Source of the DNA: Ignavibacteria bacterium UBA2360
Lineage (GTDB): Bacteria > Bacteroidota > Ignavibacteria > Tepidaquicellales > OLB5
DNA length: 63,232 bases
Assembly (NCBI GenBank): GCA_002344125.1
Contig: DDTQ01000013.1
Location: forward strand, 1-63,232
Reading direction: 5' to 3'
Of this stretch, positions 7,959 through 16,457 are shown piece by piece; within the stretch, counting starts at the first letter, position 1, and every line of letters starts with the position of its first letter. Both the position numbers and the translations under genes were made by a program. The notes under the pieces were generated by a model. That model had not been told where the DNA came from. It saw nothing but the letters and a program-made list of their open reading frames with translations, and searched no databases.

Positions 7959-9107
7959 ATGAACTCTCAAAACCAAAAACTCGCCCTGCGCAGCGGTAAC
8001 CAAATGACAGCCGAAGGCGCCATCAAGGCGGGATGCAAATTTTTTGCGGGATATCCTATCACACCCGCTTCAGGCATTTATAAAGGATTGATAGACCTGC
8101 TTCCGCTTAATAACGGAATTGCCATAAGTTCACCCGATGAAATTTCCGCGCTTGCCTACTGTGTAGGCGCATCAATGCGGGGAGTTAAGGCTATGACCGC
8201 TACATCAGGCCCCGGTTGGGCTTTAATGATTGAAACTGTCCAATACGCTTTAATTACCGAAACACCTGTGGTTATCAGTGTTGTTCAAAGACTTGGACCA
8301 TGCACAGGCGGTGCTACACAGGGGGCGCAGGGTGATATACTTATTACCGAATTTGCCACCAGTGGCGGATATACAATTCCGGTGCTGTATCCTTCAACCG
8401 CTAAGGAATGTTATGAACTGACAATTGAAGCCTTCAATTGGGCTGAAAAATACCGCACACCGGTTGTATTGCTGAGCGATAAGGAAATAGGAATGACCAC
8501 AGAAAGTGTTGACTACAACAAGCTCAAAATTTCCGCGCCTGAACACAGACACTTGATCTCTGAAAATGACGCTGATTTTTCCGAGTGGAAAATGTATGGA
8601 TTTGATTCCCCCGGTATGATCGCAAAATTCGCACCGGTAGGCTCAAAAGTGAAAGTCACAGCTACCGGCTCCGCCCACAATACCAAAGGCAGCTTAAAGA
8701 AAAATGATCCCGAAACCCTGGCAGTACTTAAACACCTTGAAGATAAGATCCGGGCTCACAAAGATGAAATGTCGCTTGTAAAAGAAGATCACGAAGAAGG
8801 CGCTGATACTCTTATTATAAGTTTCGGTATAACAGCCAGAACTATGAAAGATTCAGTTGCGAACTTAAGGAAACAGGGCTGCAAAGTTTCTTCGCTTACT
8901 ATTTACTGTATGTTCCCCGTGCCTGAAAAAGCGATACTGAAAGCAGCCATAGGCTGCAAAAATATTTTTATTGCTGAAGAAAATTTTTCCGGGCAGTACA
9001 GAATGATAATTGCTCCATTGCTTAAGAATTATAATGTGTATGGAATTAACAAGCTTGGAACAATGATAACCCCAAATGAAATTACTGAAAGGATAATGAA
9101 ATTATGA
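7959..9107 (+). CDS. korA: 2-oxoacid:ferredoxin oxidoreductase, alpha subunit (KorA-like)
   Basis: A 382-residue alpha subunit of a 2-oxoglutarate (or related 2-oxoacid):ferredoxin oxidoreductase, which oxidatively decarboxylates the acid to acyl-CoA and reduces ferredoxin, and can run in reverse for CO2 fixation. Family motifs: GNQMTAEGAIKAGCKFFAGYPITP near the start, SPDEISALAYCVGASMRG, and TATSGPGWALM. The open frame extends to 7854, but those extra 35 residues are basic and hydrophobic and lie outside the family, so ATG 7959 is chosen. The stop overlaps the beta subunit start by 4 nt (ATGA), showing a tight operon. Substrate choice is not certain. Confidence 0.85.
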   Translation: MNSQNQKLALRSGNQMTAEGAIKAGCKFFAGYPITPASGIYKGLIDLLPLNNGIAISSPDEISALAYCVGASMRGVKAMTATSGPGWALMIETVQYALITETPVVISVVQRLGPCTGGATQGAQGDILITEFATSGGYTIPVLYPSTAKECYELTIEAFNWAEKYRTPVVLLSDKEIGMTTESVDYNKLKISAPEHRHLISENDADFSEWKMYGFDSPGMIAKFAPVGSKVKVTATGSAHNTKGSLKKNDPETLAVLKHLEDKIRAHKDEMSLVKEDHEEGADTLIISFGITARTMKDSVANLRKQGCKVSSLTIYCMFPVPEKAILKAAIGCKNIFIAEENFSGQYRMIIAPLLKNYNVYGINKLGTMITPNEITERIMKL

Positions 9108-10432
9108 ATACAACTGATCAATGTTCATATATGACACATGGAGCGGTAATGCCCTTTTGCAAAGGCTGCGGTCACTCAAATATTCTGAAGAAATTAAATG
9201 ACGCGCTTGGACTGTTGCAGCTTGATCCGCATGATGTCTGCCTTGTTACCGATATTGGCTGCATCGGGCTCGCTGATGCATTATTTGATAAAGTCCACAC
9301 TGTGCACACAACTCACGGCAGGTCAACCGGATTTGCAACAGGCATCGCCGTTGCTGATAAAGTGCTTGCCTCAGGCAAGCTTAAAACAATTGTATTGATT
9401 GGTGATGGCGGCTCAATGATAGGGCTGCTGCACATAGTAAACGCTGCGCTTATGAATGTTGATGTAACTGTAATAGTAGCAAATAACTTTCTGTTTGGTA
9501 TGACAGGCGGGCAAACATCCTCGCTAACACCCGAACACTTTAATACAATTACATCGCCCTTCGGCAGTATGAATCCATCGCTGGATATCTGTCAGATAGC
9601 TGATGCCTCTAAAGCCGGATTTATAGCGCGTAAAACCGCAACCGATAAGGATCTGACCGAAACTATCAGTGAGGCAATAACTTTCAATGGATTTGCGATT
9701 GTTGAAGTGCTTGAACTCTGCACGGAACATGGTACCAAACGTAATGAGATCAAAGGGAATATGCTTGCCAAGATGGCCGAAGATGAGGGACATGAGATCG
9801 GGGTTATAAAGAATTCACATGCAAGACCCGAATTCAGCAAAAAATATGAAACTGACGTGCACAGCCATAAAGGTGATATAAAGCCTCACAAGTATATATC
9901 TCCTCAATTCAACCATGATCTGAGATCACCGAATGAAATAATCATTTCCGGCAGTGCCGGTGAAAGGGTACAATCAACCGCGGCAATGTTTACCGAAGCT
10001 GCGCTTATGTGCGGACTCCATGTTACTCAAAAGAACGATAACCCCGTAACCCAGGGCTCGGGATTTTCTCTAAGCGAAGTCATAATTTCTCCCCAAGAAA
10101 TAAATTTTACCGGGGTTTCATCAGCCGATTATGTGGTTGTCGTTTCAGAAAACGGATTGAAGGAAATTCAGGGTCAGGATATTTTTAACAGGATAAATGA
10201 AAAGACCATATTTATTATTGATGAGACTCTGACAATTGAAAAAAAGGGTTTGAACTTAGTTGTATTGCCGCTTCGAAGACTATGCGGCAGCGATAAAGCC
10301 GCCGTTGGCGCTTTTGATTATGTTATTCGTAAGTTTGAACCTTTCCCGCATGAGCCATTTAAACAATTGCTTGCAAAACGCTTTGGTGAATACGGTAAGA
10401 TATTCAAAGAGGAATTTTATAATCTTTTTTGA
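9104..10432 (+). CDS. korB: 2-oxoacid:ferredoxin oxidoreductase, beta subunit fused to a gamma-like domain (KorB-like)
   Basis: A 442-residue protein. Residues ~1-260 are the thiamine-diphosphate beta subunit: FCKGCGH, DIGCIGL, THGRSTGFATG and the ThDP/Mg motif GDGGSM ending with NN (VANNF), followed by GMTGGQ. Residues ~275-435 resemble the gamma domain of the superfamily (IISGSAGERVQSTA, then ADYVVVVSENGL), normally fused to alpha or encoded alone. The alpha subunit here is correspondingly short and lacks gamma. No ferredoxin-like delta subunit is seen. The complex would therefore be a two-gene enzyme with an alternative subunit fusion. Gamma assignment is by pattern and should be confirmed by profile search. 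Confidence 0.82.
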   Translation: MNTTDQCSYMTHGAVMPFCKGCGHSNILKKLNDALGLLQLDPHDVCLVTDIGCIGLADALFDKVHTVHTTHGRSTGFATGIAVADKVLASGKLKTIVLIGDGGSMIGLLHIVNAALMNVDVTVIVANNFLFGMTGGQTSSLTPEHFNTITSPFGSMNPSLDICQIADASKAGFIARKTATDKDLTETISEAITFNGFAIVEVLELCTEHGTKRNEIKGNMLAKMAEDEGHEIGVIKNSHARPEFSKKYETDVHSHKGDIKPHKYISPQFNHDLRSPNEIIISGSAGERVQSTAAMFTEAALMCGLHVTQKNDNPVTQGSGFSLSEVIISPQEINFTGVSSADYVVVVSENGLKEIQGQDIFNRINEKTIFIIDETLTIEKKGLNLVVLPLRRLCGSDKAAVGAFDYVIRKFEPFPHEPFKQLLAKRFGEYGKIFKEEFYNLF

Positions 10433-10523
10433 AACTAATTCAACTACATCCTTCTTATTGCTTAGTGCGATTGATTGCCCATGAATAAGTCAATGACTGT
10501 TGGCTTTAAATAGTTACAGCGAA

Positions 10524-11021
10524 TTACGTCAGCCTGACTCCATTTGCTTTCAATATCCAGCTAAGCTGGCCAATGTGCATCGGTTCATGCCTGATAGCGT
10601 GCATCAACACGTGAAACTTATCCTTGCTGCCGCCAAAATTTGCTTCTATATTATTTCCTTCCTTCATTTGCTCATCGGTCAATTTGTTAAGTATATCCAT
10701 GGATCTGTTGTGTACATCCTCAAATCGCTGTTTCACTTCTTCGATGGGTGGTTTATTCCTGATCTTATCCGGCGCTGAACCAAACCCGAAATCATTCAGC
10801 CATTCAATACCCATGCTCTCTCCGCCAATACCTTCAACGATCAGGAAGTGTTCTGTCCACACCAGGTGAGCGAGTATCCAGTAAGCACTGTTCATTTGCA
10901 CTCCGTTTACTTCGTAAACTTTGTGAATATCGATCCCTTCCATTTTTGAAATATAATAATTGGAAAGATTCCTTGCCATTTGGTAAGTCTTTATTAGTGC
11001 TTTAGTTTTTTCGTTTGACAT
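10524..11021 (-). CDS. DinB-like four-helix metalloprotein
   Basis: A 165-residue protein of the DinB/YfiT superfamily: a helical bundle with a histidine triad that binds divalent metal. Candidate ligands are His52 (WILAHLVWTEHF), His145 and His149 (HEPMHIGQLSW), in the normal order for the family. Members include bacillithiol- and mycothiol-dependent transferases and many uncharacterised proteins; the specific role here is unknown. No signal peptide. It is convergent with korB (91-bp gap) and has no partner gene. Confidence 0.72.
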   Translation of the reverse strand: MSNEKTKALIKTYQMARNLSNYYISKMEGIDIHKVYEVNGVQMNSAYWILAHLVWTEHFLIVEGIGGESMGIEWLNDFGFGSAPDKIRNKPPIEEVKQRFEDVHNRSMDILNKLTDEQMKEGNNIEANFGGSKDKFHVLMHAIRHEPMHIGQLSWILKANGVRLT

Positions 11022-11128
11022 ATTGTTTTAATTTGTGTTACACAATTATATATATTAAAATTTAGTCTCGCTTCTTTGATATTGCTATATTGTATTTTGT
11101 TCAATCAATCCAACCAGGACATTATTTT

Positions 11129-11152
11129 GTAGTCGAGCCCTTTTAGGGCTCG
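11129..11152. repeat. Dispersed hairpin element, GTAGTCGA family, copy 2
   Basis: GTAGTCGAGCCC, TTTTA loop, GGGCTCG; perfect 7-bp inner stem. It lies in the 321-bp intergenic region 11022-11342, which carries three hairpin elements and no gene. Confidence 0.75.
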
Positions 11153-11176
11153 TTTGTGATTGTAGGTTAAAAAGAC

Positions 11177-11202
11177 AGCGAACCCTGAAAGGGTTCGGCT
11201 AC
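11177..11202. repeat. Dispersed hairpin element, GTAGTCGA family, copy 3 (inverted)
   Basis: Reverse-orientation copy: CGAACCC (11179-11185), TGAAA loop, GGGTTCG (11191-11197), then GCTAC, the complement of the GTAGC edge. It lies 25 bp from copy 2 in opposite orientation, so the two together form a larger inverted arrangement. Confidence 0.7.
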
Positions 11203-11225
11203 GGTTAAAACTTATGCAGCTTTTC

Positions 11226-11279
11226 TTGGAGTGCATTGATTACGTCAATGCATGCATCAACACAGTTGATGCACTCCAA
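11226..11279. repeat. Compound palindrome able to form a three-way junction
   Basis: The outer arms TTGGAGT (11226-11232) and ACTCCAA (11273-11279) enclose two inner hairpins, GCATTGA/TCAATGC and GCATCAA/TTGATGC, each with a 5-nt loop (TTACG, CACAG). The design is symmetrical. It has no T-run, so it is not a simple terminator. Unknown function. Confidence 0.6.
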
Positions 11280-11342
11280 CGGGAAACTGCTGGGTCATAG
11301 TTGTGCACATACAAACTATCAAGAATTTTGCACCAGAATTCT

Positions 11343-12755
11343 TTACCCTTTCAAATCAAGTCTCACCACATTTTCGATGTGAAACGTATGAGGGAACATG
11401 TCAACCGGTTGAATACTTATAATATTGTACTTTTCCTTAAGCAGAGCGACATCTCTTGCCTGCGTTGCAGGATTACATGAAACATATATCAATTTCTTTG
11501 CCTCATACTGAAGCAGATATTCTGCAGCTTTGGGGTGAATCCCGCTTCTTGGCGGATCAAGTATTATAACATCAAACTTCTCCCCGCCGGGGCTTGCTGT
11601 TAGTTTCTCAAGGTAGTCCTTTACATCCATTGCTTCAAATGTGCAGTTATTTACCCCGTTCAATTCAGCATTTTCAGAAGCCATGTCAATTGATTCATTG
11701 CTCAACTCAACTCCGTGTACGCTCTTAACCATTGCCGATACATACAATGATATCGCCCCGCATCCGCAATAAAGATCCAGAACATTTTCCTCTTTTCCTA
11801 AATCAGCAATTGTGGCCGCGGTTTCAAACAGCTTTTCGCATTGTTTGGAATTCGTCTGGAAGAATGTGTTTGGCGTTATCTTAAACCGGTATCCCCCGAT
11901 CTTCTCTTCAATAAAGCCATCACCGTAAATAACGTTAAAATTATTAGCCAGCGCGACCTGCGCCTTGGATTGAGTAATTGAGTTTACAAGTGTTGTTGCC
12001 TCGGGAATTTCCTGCCGCAGCAAAGCTGCATATTCATTAACTAGTTCAGCGTTTTCATCATATGTAATAAGATTAACCATCAACCCCTTATTATAAATTG
12101 ATTTCCTTACTGTCAAAAATCTCAGATAGCCGCTATGCGTTTTTGTAGTATATATGGATGTTCCCTTTGGTTTAAAAAAATCACGGGTGAAATTCAGAAT
12201 TTTGTTTGTGGTAAGTGATTGAAGATAACATGCCCTGATATCCAGTATCTTTTCATTGAAGCCCGGTATGTGGTAGCCAACAGCGAAGCTTTTATCGATA
12301 TTTTCTATAAGCATATCCTCACTAGTAAGCCACCTGTCATTAGAAAATGAAAATTCAAGTTTGTTCCTGTAATAATAAATGTCTTCCGAGCCAAGTACAG
12401 TCGGAATTGTCACATTCTCAAATCCGCCGATCCTCTCAAATGCATTCTTTACAATACTCTGCTTTATTTCAAGCTGTTTTGCATATTCAATATGCTGCAT
12501 TTTGCAGCCGTTGCACGTTCCAAAATATTCACATTCCGGTTCAATACGGAAAGGGGATGGCTGAATGATCTCCAGCAGGGTAGATTCTGCATACTTTTTC
12601 TTTTTCTTCCTTATCTTTACCCTTACCGTATCTCCGGGCACTGATTTAGGCACAAAAACCACATATTCGCCGTTAAATCTGCCTATTCCGCTTGATTCTG
12701 CCCCAATATCATCTATTACCAGTTCTATAACATCGTCTTTTTTCAGATTTTCCAA
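11343..12755 (-). CDS. rlmD: 23S rRNA (uracil-C5)-methyltransferase, RumA/RlmD family
   Basis: A 470-residue SAM-dependent enzyme that methylates C5 of a uridine in 23S rRNA. An N-terminal TRAM domain (residues ~5-65) is followed by the four-cysteine Fe-S motif CEYFGTCNGCKMQ, the SAM-binding motif LDLYCGCGAISL and the family motif DPPRSGIHP. The catalytic nucleophile is Cys427 in YVSCNPAT, and a C-terminal Glu (HIENVV) is the general base. All catalytic elements are present. The exact uridine (1939, 747 or a tRNA position) cannot be told from family motifs alone, so the symbol is provisional. Divergent from kdsD, with 120 bp between. Confidence 0.85.
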   Translation of the reverse strand: MENLKKDDVIELVIDDIGAESSGIGRFNGEYVVFVPKSVPGDTVRVKIRKKKKKYAESTLLEIIQPSPFRIEPECEYFGTCNGCKMQHIEYAKQLEIKQSIVKNAFERIGGFENVTIPTVLGSEDIYYYRNKLEFSFSNDRWLTSEDMLIENIDKSFAVGYHIPGFNEKILDIRACYLQSLTTNKILNFTRDFFKPKGTSIYTTKTHSGYLRFLTVRKSIYNKGLMVNLITYDENAELVNEYAALLRQEIPEATTLVNSITQSKAQVALANNFNVIYGDGFIEEKIGGYRFKITPNTFFQTNSKQCEKLFETAATIADLGKEENVLDLYCGCGAISLYVSAMVKSVHGVELSNESIDMASENAELNGVNNCTFEAMDVKDYLEKLTASPGGEKFDVIILDPPRSGIHPKAAEYLLQYEAKKLIYVSCNPATQARDVALLKEKYNIISIQPVDMFPHTFHIENVVRLDLKG

Positions 12756-12875
12756 TATTCAAACTTTCTTTTTTGCTTATTTTATATGAAGTAATATTAG
12801 CTTTAAATAAAATTCTAATTTTATTATAATGTACAAATATAATTATAATAATCCGGATAAATAATTTGATAATAA

Positions 12876-13844
12876 GTGAAAAATAAAGCTATATCCGATG
12901 CAAAGCGTGTGATACAGATTGAGCGTAAAGCATTAAGCCTCCTCGAAAAAAGATTAAACGGAAGTTTCTCTGAAGCGGTAGATATAATTTATAAGTGTAA
13001 GGGCAGAGTAATAGTTACCGGCCTGGGTAAGTCTGGTATCATAGCCCAGAAGATCGTAGCTACATTAAATTCCACAGGTACCCCTTCAATTTTTTTACAT
13101 TCCGCTGATTCAGTCCATGGCGATCTTGGCATCATCCGCCGCGGTGATGTGGTTATCTGCATCTCGAAATCAGGTGATACCTTCGAGCTTATCCAGTTGC
13201 TACTGGCAATAAATCAGTTTGGTGTTAAGGTCATTTCAATAGTGGGTGATGTTGATTCCAAACTTAAGGATCTTTCAGATGTTATAATAGATGTTTCCGT
13301 TGACCAGGAAGCTTGTCCATACAACCTGGCTCCAACAACTTCAACAACCGCGGCGCTTGTAATGGGTGACGCGCTGGCAATTGCGCTTCTGAAAAAAAAG
13401 GAATTCACAAAAGAAGAATTCGCAATGCTGCACCCGGGCGGGATACTTGGAAGAAAGTTACTGCTGCGAGTCAGCGATCTGATGACAAGCGATCAGCTTA
13501 TACCGAGAGTAAAAGAAAATGCGCTTTTCAAGGATGTTGTGTTTGAAATATCGTCTAAAAGGCTTGGATGCACTTGTGTGGTTGATAAAACCGGCAAATT
13601 AAAAGGGATCATAACTGATGGTGATATCAGGCGTACACTGCAGAGGTATGAAAATGTTGCTGATATTAAAGCCAAAGATATCATGAATACATCACCCAAG
13701 CTGATCAATGAAAATATGCTGGGTGAAACCGCGCTTGAATTGATGGAAAAATATACAATTACACAGCTTGTTATTACTGATAAGAAAAAAATGCCTAAAG
13801 GTGTTGTGCATATGCATGACCTTGTTAAGGCCGGTCTTGGATAG
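12876..13844 (+). CDS. kdsD: D-arabinose 5-phosphate isomerase (KdsD/KpsF family)
   Basis: A 322-residue protein with an N-terminal SIS sugar-isomerase domain (VTGLGKSGIIAQKIVATLNSTG and the SKSGDT loop) and two C-terminal CBS domains (~200-322). It converts ribulose-5-phosphate to arabinose-5-phosphate, the first step to Kdo for lipopolysaccharide. It starts with GTG at 12876; there is no better start nearby and the N-terminus matches the family. It heads an apparent operon with lptC (15-bp gap) and an OstA-like gene (3-bp gap), so precursor synthesis and LPS export are linked. kdsC, often adjacent in other bacteria, is absent here. Confidence 0.9.
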   Translation: MKNKAISDAKRVIQIERKALSLLEKRLNGSFSEAVDIIYKCKGRVIVTGLGKSGIIAQKIVATLNSTGTPSIFLHSADSVHGDLGIIRRGDVVICISKSGDTFELIQLLLAINQFGVKVISIVGDVDSKLKDLSDVIIDVSVDQEACPYNLAPTTSTTAALVMGDALAIALLKKKEFTKEEFAMLHPGGILGRKLLLRVSDLMTSDQLIPRVKENALFKDVVFEISSKRLGCTCVVDKTGKLKGIITDGDIRRTLQRYENVADIKAKDIMNTSPKLINENMLGETALELMEKYTITQLVITDKKKMPKGVVHMHDLVKAGLG

Positions 13845-13859
13845 AATTGAGCCCTGGCC

Positions 13860-14417
13860 ATGAGGATCATAACTGACTTTCATCCTGTATTTGCGTTTAT
13901 CTTCTTCTTAACCGCGGTATTGTTTAGCGCTGAAGGATGCTCAGGTGATAAAATTGAGCCCCCAAAGATAAACATAACCTCTGCTGATAGTATTCCCTCA
14001 CAGGAAAGCTACAATACAACCGTCACGTTTTCCGATTCAGGCAAAGTTAAGGCAATACTTACCGCAGGAAGGATCAGGATCTTTACGAAATTCAATTACA
14101 CGCTTATTGATAGTAACGCCAAAGTTGATTTCTACAAAGAAGGTGTTTACAGCTCCACATTGACCGGAAGACGCGGTAAGATCTTTGACGGGACAAAAGA
14201 CGTTGAAGTATATGATGATGTTAAACTTGTTTCCACTGATGGCTCTGTTTTAACAACCAATAAGCTGCTATGGGTGAATAAAACCCAGAGGATAAGATCT
14301 GATGAGTTTGTTCATATTACTACAAAATCTGAGGATATTCAGGGGTATGGATTTGAAGCTGATCAGAACCTGAAAAATTATGTTATTTACAAAGTAAGCG
14401 GAGAGATACAGAAATAA
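13860..14417 (+). CDS. lptC: LPS export protein LptC
   Basis: A 185-residue periplasmic bridge protein of the Lpt transenvelope complex. An N-terminal hydrophobic anchor (~8-27) ends with EGC, so it may alternatively be a lipoprotein; it is followed by a beta-jellyroll (ADSIPSQESYN, RGKIFDGTKDVEVYDDVKL, TTNKLLWV). Family members span the inner membrane and hand LPS from LptB2FG to LptA. Between kdsD and an OstA-domain gene, the context fits. The mildly unusual Cys could be a lipobox, as in several Bacteroidota LptC proteins. Confidence 0.82.
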   Translation: MRIITDFHPVFAFIFFLTAVLFSAEGCSGDKIEPPKINITSADSIPSQESYNTTVTFSDSGKVKAILTAGRIRIFTKFNYTLIDSNAKVDFYKEGVYSSTLTGRRGKIFDGTKDVEVYDDVKLVSTDGSVLTTNKLLWVNKTQRIRSDEFVHITTKSEDIQGYGFEADQNLKNYVIYKVSGEIQK

Positions 14418-14420
14418 CAA

Positions 14421-15839
14421 TTGAAAAACATCTTTGCCAATATTTTGCTTGCCTTCCTGAGTGTATTTTGTTCATCGGCATTGTATGCCCAGGATAAGAT
14501 CACAATTAATCACGCTGATAGCCTTGTTGGTAAAACTATTGATGGTGAACAGGTACGCGAAGCGCTTGGCAACGTATCGTTAACACACAACAACCTGAAG
14601 ATAACCTGTAACCGTGTAATACAGTATTTCAACCAGAATAAAGCTGACCTGTTTGGCAATGTTAAAGTTGTTCAGGATACCCTCGCAATTTACGCGCCGC
14701 AAGGTACATATTACGGCAATGAATCGAAGGTAGTTTGCCCCGCAGGGGCTACACTCACTGACCCCAAAACCACACTTAAAGCTAATCATGGAGTTTACCT
14801 GTTCAATCAGGACCTGGCGAATTTCAGGGGGAATGTCAGTATCACCGATAACAGAACTTATACGATCACTTCAGATGAACTTGACTACTACCGAAGCGTT
14901 CAAAAATCTTATGCCCGCGGTAATGTTAAGGTCGTCAGCGACTCCTCTGTGATATATTCCGATAATCTTGTTTACGAAAAACTTATCGGCATTTCAACCG
15001 CCACAGGTAATGTGAAAATCGAGAGTGATTCCACAGTTATAACTTCAAAGAAGGCTACTTATTATGAGTTCGAAAAAAAATCGATCGCTGAAGAAGATGT
15101 TAAGATAGATTTCCTTACCGAAAACGCAGTAGTTTACGGCAGCTACGCGGAAAACTATGAAATTCGGAATTATTCTTTCGTTAGAGGCAAAACAAGGCTC
15201 GTGCAGATCGAAACAAAAGATGGGAACACCGATACTACATTTATATTCAGTGAAAAAATGGAGTCCTTCAGAGATCAACCGGAGCACTATATTGCAAGGG
15301 ATAGCGTAAAGACTATTAGGAATGATTTCCTTTCAGTTTCCCATTCCGGATATTACTTCAGGGATATTACAGGTAAAGGGGGAGTCATATCACTTGCCGG
15401 AGAACCCGTTGTGTGGAAAGAGGATCTCCAGGTAACAGGTGACTCGATCTATGCGTTCTTTAAAGATGATATTGAGGATATCTATATCATCAAAAGCGCT
15501 TTCGCGCTGCAGCTGAATGAACTAAACAATAGCCGCTATGACCAGATATCAGGTGTATTTATGCACATCAAATTTTTCGAAAGCCGGGTTAACTATATAC
15601 AGGTTGATACGAACGCTGCAAGCATTTATTTTGTGTATGATGCAAATGATCCAAACGGCGCGAACAGATCAAGCGGTGATGTGATAAAACTGCACTTCAA
15701 AGAAAAAAAAGTTGATAAAGTTAACATCTATGGTAAGCCAACCGGCACCTATTTCCCTGAAAATCTGGTTAACACTGAAGAACTGCGTTTACTGGGTTTC
15801 AGATTAAGAACAAATAAACCGCAAAGGACCCCGCCTTAA
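14421..15839 (+). CDS. OstA-like LPS transport protein (LptA/LptD N-terminal family)
   Basis: A 472-residue exported protein starting at TTG 14421, 3 bp after the lptC stop. Signal peptide 1-23 (cleavage after YAQ). The body is built of repeated OstA beta-jellyroll units with recurring GNV motifs (GNVSLTHNNLKI, GNVKVVQDTLAI, GNVSITDNRTYT, GNVKVVSDSSVIY, GNVKIESDSTV), which stack into an LPS-binding groove. It is longer than a typical LptA (~180) and lacks an obvious LptD barrel, so it is most likely an extended periplasmic bridge; similar OstA-like proteins are common in Bacteroidota. No lptB or lptFG is nearby. Confidence 0.78.
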   Translation: MKNIFANILLAFLSVFCSSALYAQDKITINHADSLVGKTIDGEQVREALGNVSLTHNNLKITCNRVIQYFNQNKADLFGNVKVVQDTLAIYAPQGTYYGNESKVVCPAGATLTDPKTTLKANHGVYLFNQDLANFRGNVSITDNRTYTITSDELDYYRSVQKSYARGNVKVVSDSSVIYSDNLVYEKLIGISTATGNVKIESDSTVITSKKATYYEFEKKSIAEEDVKIDFLTENAVVYGSYAENYEIRNYSFVRGKTRLVQIETKDGNTDTTFIFSEKMESFRDQPEHYIARDSVKTIRNDFLSVSHSGYYFRDITGKGGVISLAGEPVVWKEDLQVTGDSIYAFFKDDIEDIYIIKSAFALQLNELNNSRYDQISGVFMHIKFFESRVNYIQVDTNAASIYFVYDANDPNGANRSSGDVIKLHFKEKKVDKVNIYGKPTGTYFPENLVNTEELRLLGFRLRTNKPQRTPP

Positions 15840-15877
15840 GGCCAATAATTCATTTTTATAGATTTATAAATTTTTAG

Positions 15878-15904
15878 AAAATTGCTGATTTTGCAGTTTT
15901 TTTG
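15878..15904 (+). terminator. Probable terminator of the kdsD-lptC-ostA operon
   Basis: AAAATTGC pairs with GCAGTTTT through one wobble pair across a 7-nt loop and runs straight into a T tract. The stem is AT-rich, so it is weaker than the other terminators here. Confidence 0.45.
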
Positions 15905-15935
15905 AGGTTTTTATTTTTTTTGTTTTTAGCCCTAT

Positions 15936-15963
15936 TTGACAATAAAAAATAAATTATTATATT
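15936..15963 (+). promoter_or_regulatory. Candidate promoter for the HU gene
   Basis: TTGACA (15936-15941), 16-nt AT-rich spacer, TATATT (15958-15963): close to the classical -35/-10 consensus and the only such match in the 317-bp gap 15840-16156. The predicted leader is ~185 nt. Bacteroidota primary sigma factors prefer another consensus, so this is tentative. The rest of the gap holds the terminator at 15878 and AT-rich leader. Confidence 0.4.
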
Positions 15964-16156
15964 AGTGCAGTTAGTATATCGCTTTAAAGTAAAGGTTTAT
16001 ATAAGAAGTATATATAGAGGGAAAGAAAACTTATAAAACCGTCAAATTTGAAATACCGTTGTTTGTGTAGTCAAAACTCACTTGTTGTACTATTGCTAAA
16101 TAATCCCAAAAGGGGTATCTTTAATTGGTTTTCCATATCCAATTAAATTATTATAT

Positions 16157-16432
16157 ATGACAACAATTGACCTCATCAACAAACTGGCTGTAGACCACAA
16201 CATAACAACAGGGCGCGCAGAAATGATTTTAAGCATATTGGTTGAGCGCCTGGTGGAAAAATTGAAAAAAGACGGTGAAGTAAGTATTACAAACTTCGGA
16301 ACGTTCACTATCAAAAGAAAAGACGCTGATTCATCATCTTACATGAAACTGAACGAACCGATACCGATGGCGAAAAACCATGTTACTTTCTTTCCTGACA
16401 GAATATTTCTGGATACAATAAACTCTCGTTAA
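16157..16432 (+). CDS. HU/IHF-family nucleoid DNA-binding protein
   Basis: A 91-residue histone-like protein with the helix-turn-helix dimer core (MTTIDLINKLAVDHNITTGRA region), VSITNFGTFTIKRKDA leading into the DNA-binding arm, and the VTFFPD ending typical of HU/IHF. It would bend and compact DNA as a dimer. The arm is slightly short for canonical HU. The next gene, 25 bp downstream, has its own HU-like N-terminal domain, so the pair may act together. Confidence 0.85.
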   Translation: MTTIDLINKLAVDHNITTGRAEMILSILVERLVEKLKKDGEVSITNFGTFTIKRKDADSSSYMKLNEPIPMAKNHVTFFPDRIFLDTINSR

Positions 16433-16457
16433 AATTACCCAATTAAACCAAAGGGTT

